A DNA stretch of 64,000 bases, taken from NCBI RefSeq assembly GCF_001750145.1, contig NZ_CP015732.1, positions 1 to 64,000 of the forward strand, given 5' to 3'. This stretch comes from Arthrobacter sp. U41 (GTDB lineage: Bacteria > Actinomycetota > Actinomycetes > Actinomycetales > Micrococcaceae). Position numbers and translations under genes: made by a program. Shown here in pieces: positions 7,923 to 16,173 of the stretch; position 1 is the stretch's first letter, and the number at the start of each line of letters is the position of its first letter. The notes below the pieces were generated by a model that saw nothing but the letters and a program-made list of their open reading frames with translations, ran no database searches and was not told where the DNA came from.

Positions 7923-9077
7923 TTAGGCCGTGAGCCAGCTCCGCAGCACCCGCAGGCATTCGCGGATGGCATCGGCCTCGACGTGCTCGTTGTCCTTGTG
8001 GGCCAGCAGCGCATCACCCGGCCCGAAATTCACCGCCGGGATGCCCAGTTCGCTGAAGCGTGCGACGTCGGTCCAGCCGTATTTGGGCTTCGGCGCGGCA
8101 CCCACAGCGGCGACAAAGGACGCCACCGCCGGGTGGTTAAGCCCCGGCCGCGCGCCGGCGGCGCTGTCGGTGCGGACGACGTCGAACCCGTCCAGCAGCT
8201 CCCGCACGTGCTGCTCCGCCTCGTCCGGGGACTTGTCCGGGGCGAAGCGGTAGTTGATTTCCACGACGCACCGGTCCGGGATGACGTTGCCGGCGGTCCC
8301 CCCGTTGACTTTCACGGCGTTAAGGCTTTCCCGGTAGTCCAGTCCGTCCACGGAGATGGTCCGTGGCTCGTAGGCGGCGAGCCGGGCCAGGATCGGGGCC
8401 GCGGCGTGGATCGCGTTGCTGCCCATCCAGGCCCGGGCGGAATGCGCCGCTTCGCCGACCGTGGTGGCCTCGAAGCGGATCGTGCCGTTGCATCCGCCCT
8501 CGACCGTCCCGTCCGTGGGTTCCAGCAGGATCGCGAAGTCCCCGCCCAGCAGGCTGCCGTGGTTCCGGACCAGCCGGCCCAGCCCGCTCTTGACAGCCTC
8601 GACTTCCTCGTGGTCATAGAACACGAAGGTGATGTCCTTGTCCGGTTCCGCGCCGGCGTCGAACAGGCCTGCGGCCAGCGCCAGCTGGACCGCGACGCCA
8701 CCCTTCATGTCGGTGGCGCCGCGGCCGTAGAGGATCCCCTCGCCGGGGGCCCCCGAAGGCCAGTACGACGGGACAGTCCCGAGGGAGCCCTCCGTGGTCG
8801 GCAGGGGCACGGTGTCCAGGTGCCCGGCCAGGATGACCCGCTCGGCGCGGCCGAGGTTGGTGCGGGCAATGATCGAGTCGCCGTCGCGGACCAACTCCAG
8901 CTGCGGAATGGTCCGGAGGGCATGCTCTACGGCGTCGGCCAGTTCCCCCTCCGCAGCGGAGACGCTGTAGATGTCGATGAGCTCGGCGGTCAGCAGCGCC
9001 ACGTCCTGGCGCAGGTCCAGGCGGGCGGCGGAGTGGTGGCGGGTGTTCGGGTGCGCGTTCAAATCCGAGGAAGTCAC
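7923..9077 (-). CDS. dapE: Succinyl-diaminopimelate desuccinylase
   Basis: A 384-residue M20 metallohydrolase that removes succinate from N-succinyl-LL-diaminopimelate in lysine and peptidoglycan-precursor synthesis. LAGHLDTVPLP carries the metal ligand His86 and catalytic Asp88. GRGATDMKGGVA provides Asp123, and YDHEEVE the general-base and metal glutamates 157/158. A dimerisation lid lies between (GCNGTIRFEATTVGEAAHSA). The start is GTG 9077; TAAAGT ends exactly 6 nt before it, fitting a leaderless message. It is divergent from dapD, which acts two steps earlier in the same pathway, so the 80-bp spacer serves both. Confidence 0.93.
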   Translation of the reverse strand: MTSSDLNAHPNTRHHSAARLDLRQDVALLTAELIDIYSVSAAEGELADAVEHALRTIPQLELVRDGDSIIARTNLGRAERVILAGHLDTVPLPTTEGSLGTVPSYWPSGAPGEGILYGRGATDMKGGVAVQLALAAGLFDAGAEPDKDITFVFYDHEEVEAVKSGLGRLVRNHGSLLGGDFAILLEPTDGTVEGGCNGTIRFEATTVGEAAHSARAWMGSNAIHAAAPILARLAAYEPRTISVDGLDYRESLNAVKVNGGTAGNVIPDRCVVEINYRFAPDKSPDEAEQHVRELLDGFDVVRTDSAAGARPGLNHPAVASFVAAVGAAPKPKYGWTDVARFSELGIPAVNFGPGDALLAHKDNEHVEADAIRECLRVLRSWLTA

Positions 9078-9083
9078 CGTCCC

Positions 9084-9089
9084 ACTTTA
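9084..9089 (-). promoter_or_regulatory. -10 element of dapE
   Basis: TAAAGT on the minus strand, with 6 nt (GGGACG) between it and the GTG start. Confidence 0.5.
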
Positions 9090-9143
9090 TCCGCTGGGAG
9101 CCCCCGTCGGGCTGTCACGGTTTCGGGGAGGGCAGGCGCCGTC

Positions 9144-9149
9144 TATAGA
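9144..9149 (+). promoter_or_regulatory. -10 element of dapD
   Basis: TATAGA ends 8 nt before the ATG. GGGG occurs in the gap but is too close to the start to be a normal ribosome site. Confidence 0.45.
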
Positions 9150-9157
9150 CTTGGGGC

Positions 9158-10168
9158 ATGACTGAAACCGCTTCTTCCGCTGTGCCCGCAGACGCCCGCT
9201 CCGCCTATGGTTACGGCGTCGCCACGATCGCCACCGGTAACGGCGATGCCACCGTCCTGGACGTCTGGTTCCCGGCGCCTGCCCTCGGAACCGCGACGGA
9301 GGTCCTCCGCGACGTGGCCAACGCGGACCAGTCCCTGCTCGACATCGCCGAAACCGGAGCCGACGCCGACCGCGGCACCGAGCAGAAGGTTGTGTTCGTC
9401 CAGATCCACCTCGACGAGGCACCCGCGGACACGGCTGACGCCTACCTGCGCCTGCACCTGCTCTCGCACCGCCTGGTGCAGCCGAACAGCATCAACCTGG
9501 ACGGCATCTTCGGCAATCTCCCCAACGTGGTGTGGACCAACTTCGGACCCGCCGCCGTCGAGGGCTTCGAACTGACCCGGGCCCGGCTGCGCAAGCGCGG
9601 TGCCGTCACCGTCTACGGCGTGGACAAGTTCCCCCGCATGGTCGACTACGTCATCCCCTCCGGCGTGCGCATTGCCGACGCCGACCGGGTCCGCCTCGGC
9701 GCGCACCTGGCCGAGGGCACCACGGTCATGCACGAGGGCTTTGTGAACTTCAACGCCGGTACCCTTGGCGCGTCCATGGTGGAAGGCCGCATCTCGGCCG
9801 GTGTGGTCACCGGCGACGGGTCCGACGTCGGCGGTGGGGCCTCGATCATGGGGACCCTGTCCGGCGGCGGCAAGGAAAAGATTTCGCTGGGCAAGCGCGT
9901 GCTGCTGGGCGCCAACTCCGGCGTGGGCATCAGCATCGGCGACGACTCCGTCGTCGAGGCCGGGCTTTACGTCACGGCGGGAACGCGCGTCCGCGTGGTC
10001 GGGGCCAAGGACGCGGACGGCGAGGACACCAGCCGGATCGTCAAGGCCGTAGAGCTGTCCGGAGTCCCCAACCTGCTCTTCCGCCGCAACTCCTCCACCG
10101 GTGAAGTTGAGGTCCTTCCGCGCAAAGGTCAGACCGTCGAGCTCAACGAGGCCCTCCACGCCAACTAA
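9158..10168 (+). CDS. dapD: 2,3,4,5-tetrahydropyridine-2,6-dicarboxylate N-succinyltransferase (actinobacterial type)
   Basis: A 336-residue trimeric left-handed beta-helix acyltransferase that transfers succinyl from succinyl-CoA to tetrahydrodipicolinate. The N-terminal third (SAYGYGVATIATGNGDATVLD) is the domain peculiar to actinobacterial DapD. The helix shows hexapeptide-like steps such as GAHLAEGTTVMHEGFVNFN, GDGSDVGGGASIMGTLSGGG and LLGANSGVGISIGD. It is divergent from dapE and probably leaderless. Together with dapC near 15 kb it supplies three consecutive succinylase-branch enzymes in this window. Confidence 0.93.
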   Translation: MTETASSAVPADARSAYGYGVATIATGNGDATVLDVWFPAPALGTATEVLRDVANADQSLLDIAETGADADRGTEQKVVFVQIHLDEAPADTADAYLRLHLLSHRLVQPNSINLDGIFGNLPNVVWTNFGPAAVEGFELTRARLRKRGAVTVYGVDKFPRMVDYVIPSGVRIADADRVRLGAHLAEGTTVMHEGFVNFNAGTLGASMVEGRISAGVVTGDGSDVGGGASIMGTLSGGGKEKISLGKRVLLGANSGVGISIGDDSVVEAGLYVTAGTRVRVVGAKDADGEDTSRIVKAVELSGVPNLLFRRNSSTGEVEVLPRKGQTVELNEALHAN

Positions 10169-10235
10169 GGTTGGGTGCGGAAAGCCAAACGTCAGCAGCA
10201 GGTACCGGTCCGGCAAGGGCCCGAGGGAGTAGTTC

Positions 10236-11087
10236 GTGGCACGCAGATCCAGCTTGCGCCGTCGGATCGTGCTGCTGCTGACCCTGGCCATGGTCGGGGG
10301 CGGGATCTACACCGCCGTGGCGTTCGTGCAGCGGTCCGAAGTCCTCATTACCGAACGCTGTACCGCTGTCGGTGGCGGCAGTGCCGAGCTCGCCACGGAC
10401 CAGGCCGCCAACGCCAGCCTGATTTCCGCCGTGGCCGTGCGCCGCGGGCTTCCGGCCCGGGCGGCGAGCATCGCCCTGGCCACCGCCATGCAGGAGTCCA
10501 AGATCCGGAATATCGGCCACGGCGACCAGGCCGGCCCGGACTCCCGCGGGCTCTTCCAGCAGCGGCCCTCACAGGGCTGGGGCACGACGGAGCAGGTGAT
10601 GGATCCGTACCACGCGAGCAACGCCTTCTACGATGCCCTCGTGAAGGTTCCCGGCTACGAGACTCTGGAAATTACCGTCGCGGCCCAGCGGGTCCAGCGC
10701 TCCGCGTACCCCGATGCCTACGCCCAGCACGAGGTGATGGGCCGCGCCTTCGCCTCGTCGCTGACCGGTCAGACCGCTGCGGGCCTCGACTGCTCGCTGC
10801 GGGAGCCGGACGCTGCCGGCGACACGGCTGCCGTGCAGGAGCGGCTTTCCGCGGCCTTTGGCGGCGTTCCTGCCTCCACGGAGGGCAGTACCCTCGTCCT
10901 GCAAGCCGAGGGAACCCAGGCCTGGGCCGTGGCGCACTGGGCGGTCGCCAACGCCAAGGCCCTCGCCATCACCGAGGTCCACGCGGATGGGCGCAGCTGG
11001 ACCCGGCAGGCCCGCAACGGCTGGCAGTCCGCCGAGACACCGGCGGGACAGGTCAGGGTCACTGTCGCCGGGGCACCGAAGCCGTAG
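10236..11087 (+). CDS. Membrane-anchored lysozyme-like (putative lytic transglycosylase) protein
   Basis: A 283-residue protein with an RR-rich N-terminus and one membrane helix or uncleaved signal (RIVLLLTLAMVGGGIYTAVAF). A soluble lysozyme-like fold follows. ALATAMQESKIRNIG puts a glutamate where lytic transglycosylases have the catalytic acid, and SRGLFQQRPSQGWGT matches the downstream Gly-Leu-x-Gln signature. The C-terminal 90 residues (VLQAEGTQAWAVAHWAVANA) form a second small domain common in actinobacterial relatives. Start is GTG 10236 with GAGGGAG 6 nt upstream. Cleavage of peptidoglycan is inferred; it could instead be a non-catalytic binding relative. It follows dapD by 67 nt in the same direction. 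Confidence 0.65.
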   Translation: MARRSSLRRRIVLLLTLAMVGGGIYTAVAFVQRSEVLITERCTAVGGGSAELATDQAANASLISAVAVRRGLPARAASIALATAMQESKIRNIGHGDQAGPDSRGLFQQRPSQGWGTTEQVMDPYHASNAFYDALVKVPGYETLEITVAAQRVQRSAYPDAYAQHEVMGRAFASSLTGQTAAGLDCSLREPDAAGDTAAVQERLSAAFGGVPASTEGSTLVLQAEGTQAWAVAHWAVANAKALAITEVHADGRSWTRQARNGWQSAETPAGQVRVTVAGAPKP

Positions 11088-11101
11088 CAGACCCCTCCCC
11101 C

Positions 11102-11149
11102 GGCGGCCCGGGGCCGGGCCTGCGGCACCGGGCGCCCCCGTGGGCCGCC
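11102..11149. terminator. Possible GC-rich terminator hairpin
   Basis: GGCGGCCC at 11102-11109 pairs with GGGCCGCC at 11142-11149, and the 32-nt loop is itself able to fold. It lies between convergent genes but has no U-tract. Confidence 0.35.
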
Positions 11150-11158
11150 CGGGCGGTC

Positions 11159-11770
11159 TCAGACCAGCAGGTCCACGACGGGCCGCACGTAGCTGCGGAA
11201 GAGTTCCGGCTGGGACAGCAGATCGGTGCTCATGATGATCTTGTCCGGCTCCAGGTACCAGGCCCGCGGCTCGGCAAGGGGCAGTTCAACGATGGTCAAC
11301 GCGAAGCCGTTGGCGGCGCGGCCCACCTCGAGGAGCCGGTCGTCGACCATGTCCTGCAGCAGTTGAACCCCGCCGGCGGCTTCGCGTTCCGCCTCCACGG
11401 CAAGGTACTCGCCGCGGCGTTCCCGGGCCCAGCTCAGCGCTGCGCCGAAATGGGCCTGCAGCACACGCCGGAGCGCGGGCGAATTACTGAAGGCGTTGAA
11501 GCCCGGGGGGCCCAGTTCAGGCGACATCTCAGGATGCGCCTTCAGGAGTTGTTCCCACCAGGCTTCCCATTCGGTTTTGAGCGCACTGAGGCCGCCGACC
11601 TCCGCAATCAGGTGGGTGTGGTCAACAGGGCGTATCTTCGGTGCCGCGTGGCAGAGCGCCGGGTGCCCTGCGCTGTCCAGGCCGGCGGCGTCGCGAACGT
11701 AAAGTGCAATGAGCATGGGACCCGAAGTGTCCATAGTGATCCGCCAGCCCGGCCCGCCTGTGTGGTGCAT
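11159..11770 (-). CDS. Unrecognised conserved-looking protein, 203 aa
   Basis: Not recognised. It is a soluble protein with no signal peptide or membrane helix and a mixed alpha/beta pattern. Notable stretches are PVDHTHLIAEVGGLSALKTEW, WARERRGEYLAVEAEREAAGG and ELPLAEPRAWYLEPDKIIMS. Start ATG 11770 has an excellent AAGGAGG 7 nt upstream, so expression is likely. It lies 57 nt downstream of a TetR-family gene on the same strand. A 14-bp inverted repeat TTAACG-CA-CGTTAA lies between them, so control by that regulator is a reasonable guess. Codon use looks like its neighbours. Confidence 0.7.
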   Translation of the reverse strand: MHHTGGPGWRITMDTSGPMLIALYVRDAAGLDSAGHPALCHAAPKIRPVDHTHLIAEVGGLSALKTEWEAWWEQLLKAHPEMSPELGPPGFNAFSNSPALRRVLQAHFGAALSWARERRGEYLAVEAEREAAGGVQLLQDMVDDRLLEVGRAANGFALTIVELPLAEPRAWYLEPDKIIMSTDLLSQPELFRSYVRPVVDLLV

Positions 11771-11817
11771 CCGATTGCCTCCTTGGCAAGACGTACGTTT
11801 CCAGTGTATTCCTCAAG

Positions 11818-11831
11818 TTAACGCACGTTAA
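11818..11831. promoter_or_regulatory. Inverted repeat between TetR gene and its downstream neighbour
   Basis: TTAACG-CA-CGTTAA overlaps the TetR stop codon and lies about 50 nt upstream of the 203-residue gene. An ACGTACGT palindrome follows at 11791-11798. Both are candidate operators for a dimeric regulator. Confidence 0.4.
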
Positions 11832-12469
11832 TGGCTCCCGGCGGAGCTGCCCAATCCCGCGAGGTGGGACTCCAGCACGTCGCTGCACATCTGCGCGGTC
11901 ATCCATTCGGGCTGCAGCAGGGCGTGCATGCTGAGCCCGTCCAGGGTGGCCAGCAGCCGCTCCGCCTCGATGACCAGCCGCTGCTGGTCCACGTCTGTGC
12001 CGTCGGGGTCAGCCGCGGACGCCAGTTCCATCACGACCCGTCCCACGATCGCAGCCACGGCGCGGTGGCTGCGGTCGGCTTCCGGTACCAGGAAAGGCTT
12101 GGTCCTGGCGGCGTTCTTGAAGGCCATCCAGACGCAGGAGTCAACGGCGCGTTCCTCATCCAGCGGAAGAAACTCGCCCAGCAGGGTTAACACGCCACGG
12201 TGGTGTTCCGGGGTGCCGGGCCGCGCCTCCGCGAGGCGCTCGTCGGCTGCGCTCAGCCGGCCGACGATCCGGTCCACCACGACCCCGAACGAGTGCATCA
12301 GGAGATCGTCGCTGCTGGCGAAGTAGTGCCGGACCGAGCCGACCGCCAGTTCCGCCTCATCTGCGACTTCGCGGAGTGAAGCACGTTCAAGTCCGTCCGC
12401 TGCGACGATCCGAAAGACCGCTTCGACAACTTCCTGGCGCCGCACAGCGGCGTCGACAAATTTGGGCAT
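11828..12469 (-). CDS. TetR family transcriptional regulator, BetI-like
   Basis: A 213-residue regulator. The N-terminal helix-turn-helix is VEAVFRIVAADGLERASLREVADEAELAVGSVRHYFASSDDLL in segments, the standard TetR three-helix DNA-binding domain. The C-terminal part is helical and carries a BetI-like ligand/dimer domain. The start ATG 12469 has TAAAAC 6 nt upstream and no ribosome site. The ligand is unknown; the downstream 203-residue gene is the only neighbour on the same transcript. Confidence 0.85.
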   Translation of the reverse strand: MPKFVDAAVRRQEVVEAVFRIVAADGLERASLREVADEAELAVGSVRHYFASSDDLLMHSFGVVVDRIVGRLSAADERLAEARPGTPEHHRGVLTLLGEFLPLDEERAVDSCVWMAFKNAARTKPFLVPEADRSHRAVAAIVGRVVMELASAADPDGTDVDQQRLVIEAERLLATLDGLSMHALLQPEWMTAQMCSDVLESHLAGLGSSAGSH

Positions 12470-12585
12470 TAGTCTGTTTTAGCACGGATGTGCCCGAACG
12501 ACGGCGGGGCGCACCGGCCGGGCGCACGCGGGGCCGCACCAGCGGCCTGGCGCCGCGCGCCCGCGACCCCTCCCCCGGACACAAA

Positions 12586-12627
12586 CGACGCCGGCCGCGC
12601 ACCTGGTGAGGTGCGCGGCCGGCGTCG
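12586..12627. terminator. Terminator downstream of gltA
   Basis: A perfect 19-bp stem (CGACGCCGGCCGCGCACCT and its complement) with a GGTG loop, followed on the minus strand by TTTGTG. It begins 22 nt after the gltA stop codon. Confidence 0.9.
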
Positions 12628-12648
12628 TAGAGCTGTGGTCCTAGGTCA

Positions 12649-13932
<1,284 letters not shown>

Positions 13933-13945
13933 GGAGTCTCCTCTG

Positions 13946-13961
13946 AGGCCTCAGGGCCTCT
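13946..13961. repeat. Small inverted repeat in the gltA leader
   Basis: The sequence reads GAGGC-CCTGAG-GCCTC-like on the minus strand, just upstream of the gltA ribosome site. It may affect translation initiation. Confidence 0.3.
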
Positions 13962-14138
13962 GTAGAAAGCTGGTCCAACTTCTGGTGAAGCCGCCCACGG
14001 AACCTGTTTTGGACACGGATTCCAACGGCTGCGCTGCCTTCTTGTGGAAAGCCACCATTGATAGTCAGTTAAAAACTACCGGCAGTTTCCGGGTGGAACT
14101 AATCCGGGGCCATCCCGAGCTACCCAAAACGCGCCGGT

Positions 14139-14154
14139 TGTGGCACGTGTCACA
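14139..14154. promoter_or_regulatory. CRP/GlxR-like binding site upstream of gltA
   Basis: TGTGG-CACGTG-TCACA matches the TGTGA-N6-TCACA consensus with one mismatch. It lies about 210 nt upstream of the gltA start and 7 nt beyond the dapC stop codon. Confidence 0.6.
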
Positions 14155-14160
14155 GCATTG

Positions 14161-15309
14161 TTACGGGCCGGTGGCCAGACGTGATGCCGCGGCGTCGATC
14201 CGCTCGTCGCTTGCCGTCAGCGCGACGCGGATAAATCCGTTGCCGGCGTGGCCGTAGAAAACACCCGGGCCAACTACGATCCCGCGGTCCGCGAGCCGGC
14301 CGACCGTGTCCCAGGTCGCTTCGCCCGCGGTGGCCCAGAGGTAGAGTCCGGCCCGGGATTCGTGGATGGCCAGCCCGAAGCGCTCAAGCGCCGGCACGAT
14401 CCGTTCCCGGCGTCCGCGGTAGAGGTCCTTCTGGGCCTGGACGTGGGCATCGTCTCCGAGGGCAACGCGCATGGCTTCCTGGACCGGGTAGGGAACGATC
14501 ATTCCCGCGTGCTTGCGGCTGTTGACCAGATTCGCCATGATGGCGGGGTCACCGGCCACGAAGGCGGCGCGGTAGCCGGCCAGGTTCGACTGCTTGCTCA
14601 GCGAGTAAACGGCCAGGAGGCCCTCGTGGGAACCCTCCGCGACCTGGGGGTCCAGGATGCTGGGCACGGGGGCTCCCCCGCGCTGGACGTCCCATTCGCC
14701 CCACCCGAGTTCGGCGTAGCACTCGTCCGAAGCCACCACGGCGCCGAGCTCGCGGGCCTGCCGGACGATCCGGCGAAGCGAGCCGGCGTCGCGGACGTTG
14801 CCGGTGGGGTTTGCCGGGGAGTTGATCCAGACCAGGCGCACCCTGGCCCGGGTGGCGGCGTCGAGCTCATCCAGGTCGTCCGCGGCGATGTGCTCTGCAC
14901 CGGCGAACGTCGCGCCGATGTCGTAGGTCGGGTAGGCGACGGTGGGGCGGACGACGACGTCGCCGGGCTTGAGGCCGAGCAGGAACGGCAGCCACGCCAC
15001 CAGTTCCTTGGAGCCCACCGTGGGCATGATGTCCTGCGGATCCAGCCCGGGCACACCGCGGCGGCGTTCAAACCATGCCGCAATTGCTTCCCGGAGCCCG
15101 GCGGTGCCGTGGACCGTGGGGTAGCCGGGGGCGTTGGCCGCGGCGCGCAGCGCCTGCTGGACCACTTCGGGGGTGGCGTCCACGGGGGTGCCGATGGACA
15201 GGTTCGCGACTCCCCCGGGGTGTTTGGCTGCCCTGGCGATGTACGGTGCCAGGGCCTCCCACGGGTAGTCGGGCAGGCTGAGGCCGAAGCTGCGCAGCGC
15301 AGATGTCAC
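14161..15309 (-). CDS. dapC: N-succinyldiaminopimelate aminotransferase
   Basis: A 382-residue fold-type I PLP aminotransferase converting N-succinyl-2-amino-6-ketopimelate to N-succinyl-LL-diaminopimelate. Features are LSIGTPVDATPEVVQQAL near the N-terminus, NSPANPTGNV in the cofactor site, and SLSKQSNLAGYRAAF with the Schiff-base lysine. The start is GTG 15309 with GGCGGGAG about 6 nt upstream. It follows fdxA by 11 nt on the same strand. A ferredoxin-aminotransferase pair is a recurrent actinobacterial arrangement (fdxC-Rv1178 in M. tuberculosis). Confidence 0.9.
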   Translation of the reverse strand: MTSALRSFGLSLPDYPWEALAPYIARAAKHPGGVANLSIGTPVDATPEVVQQALRAAANAPGYPTVHGTAGLREAIAAWFERRRGVPGLDPQDIMPTVGSKELVAWLPFLLGLKPGDVVVRPTVAYPTYDIGATFAGAEHIAADDLDELDAATRARVRLVWINSPANPTGNVRDAGSLRRIVRQARELGAVVASDECYAELGWGEWDVQRGGAPVPSILDPQVAEGSHEGLLAVYSLSKQSNLAGYRAAFVAGDPAIMANLVNSRKHAGMIVPYPVQEAMRVALGDDAHVQAQKDLYRGRRERIVPALERFGLAIHESRAGLYLWATAGEATWDTVGRLADRGIVVGPGVFYGHAGNGFIRVALTASDERIDAAASRLATGP

Positions 15310-15320
15310 CGACTCCCGCC

Positions 15321-15647
15321 TTAGTTCTCTTGGTTCTGCGGCGGCAGGGCGGCGATCATCGGGTGGTCCGTGTGGGTGTTGCCGACCTTGGCGGCCCCGC
15401 CCGGGGACCCGAGGACGTCGAAGAATTCAACGTTGGCCTTGTAGTAGTCGGCCCATTCCTCGGGGGTGTCGTCCTCGTAGTAGATGGCTTCGACGGGGCA
15501 GACCGGCTCGCAGGCCCCGCAGTCCACGCACTCGTCGGGGTGGATGTACAGGGAACGCTCACCCTCGTAGATGCAATCGACGGGGCACTCTTCAATACAT
15601 GCCTTGTCTTTGACATCTACACACGGCTGCGCGATTACGTACGTCAC
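15321..15647 (-). CDS. fdxA: 7Fe ferredoxin
   Basis: A 108-residue ferredoxin with one [3Fe-4S] and one [4Fe-4S] cluster. Cysteines at 9, 17, 21 and 25 and then 40, 43, 46 and 50 appear in ACIEECPVDC and ECVDCGACEPVCP. The C-terminal extension EEWADYYKANVEFFDVLGSP is typical of mycobacterial-type FdxA. The start is GTG 15647. It is an electron carrier whose partner is not evident; cotranscription with dapC is likely but does not imply a joint reaction. Confidence 0.93.
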   Translation of the reverse strand: MTYVIAQPCVDVKDKACIEECPVDCIYEGERSLYIHPDECVDCGACEPVCPVEAIYYEDDTPEEWADYYKANVEFFDVLGSPGGAAKVGNTHTDHPMIAALPPQNQEN

Positions 15648-15802
15648 GTCCCTGGCCTCTCCACGTTGGTTCCGGCGATGGCCGGTTGACTGCTCCCGGC
15701 CTGAGCGCCGGGCTGCTGACTTCTGAGCCTATTATCTCCCGGCCCGTTCCCGCGAACCTAGCCGGGCGTCACACGGGTCCGCACTATTGAATCTACCGGA
15801 CC

Positions 15803-15808
15803 TAGGAT
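15803..15808 (+). promoter_or_regulatory. -10 element of the SH3-like protein gene
   Basis: TAGGAT ends 6 nt before the GTG start; no Shine-Dalgarno is present. Confidence 0.45.
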
Positions 15809-15814
15809 GAACGG

Positions 15815-16075
15815 GTGAGTTCCTCGATGCCTGTGCCCCAAGAGTTCCTTGCCGCCGCCGAGCTTGGGACCCGGGTGGTGGTCCGCTACCAGGTTGAAGG
15901 CGGGCTGACCGACGCCCTGGGTGAGCTGGTGGCACGCACCGACCTCGGATGCACCATCCGCACGCGCCGCACCGACGTCGTGGTCCCGCTGGCGCTGGTG
16001 GTGGCCGCCAAGCAGGTCCCGCCAGCCCCGCCCCGCCGCGCGCCGCGCCCGCCCGGTGGACATGCCCTCCCCTGA
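15815..16075 (+). CDS. Short SH3-like protein, apparently the N-terminal domain of a GNAT acetyltransferase
   Basis: An 86-residue protein with core GTRVVVRYQVEGGLTDALGE, then CTIRTRRTDVVVPLALVVAAKQVPPAPPRRAP in segments. This resembles the small beta-barrel at the N-terminus of actinobacterial GNAT N-acetyltransferases of the Rv0428c kind, where a GNAT domain normally follows the VPPAPPRR-like linker. Here the reading frame ends 15 residues after that linker, inside the first copy of the GGACATG-type repeat. From memory, SH3-GNAT proteins lie beside ferredoxin and dapC in streptomycetes too, so the missing domain looks like truncation rather than design. A free-standing domain remains possible. 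Confidence 0.6.
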   Translation: MSSSMPVPQEFLAAAELGTRVVVRYQVEGGLTDALGELVARTDLGCTIRTRRTDVVVPLALVVAAKQVPPAPPRRAPRPPGGHALP

Positions 16076-16169
16076 TCTTCACCAACGGACATATGGCCAC
16101 TATGTCCGTTCCCGGCCGCACCCGCTGGACATGTCCCTGCGGTCAGGCCGGCAGCAGTTGGACATGTCC
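16056..16169. repeat. Palindromic repeat cluster, downstream side of the DUF559 gene
   Basis: Copies of the 11-mer TGGACATGTCC lie at 16126-16136 and 16159-16169. A variant TGGACATGCCC is at 16057-16067, and an inverted pair AACGGACATA-N7-TATGTCCGTT is at 16084-16110. The core GGACATGTCC is a perfect palindrome. The last copy lies 5 nt from the DUF559 stop codon. Confidence 0.85.
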
Positions 16170-16173
16170 GGTG

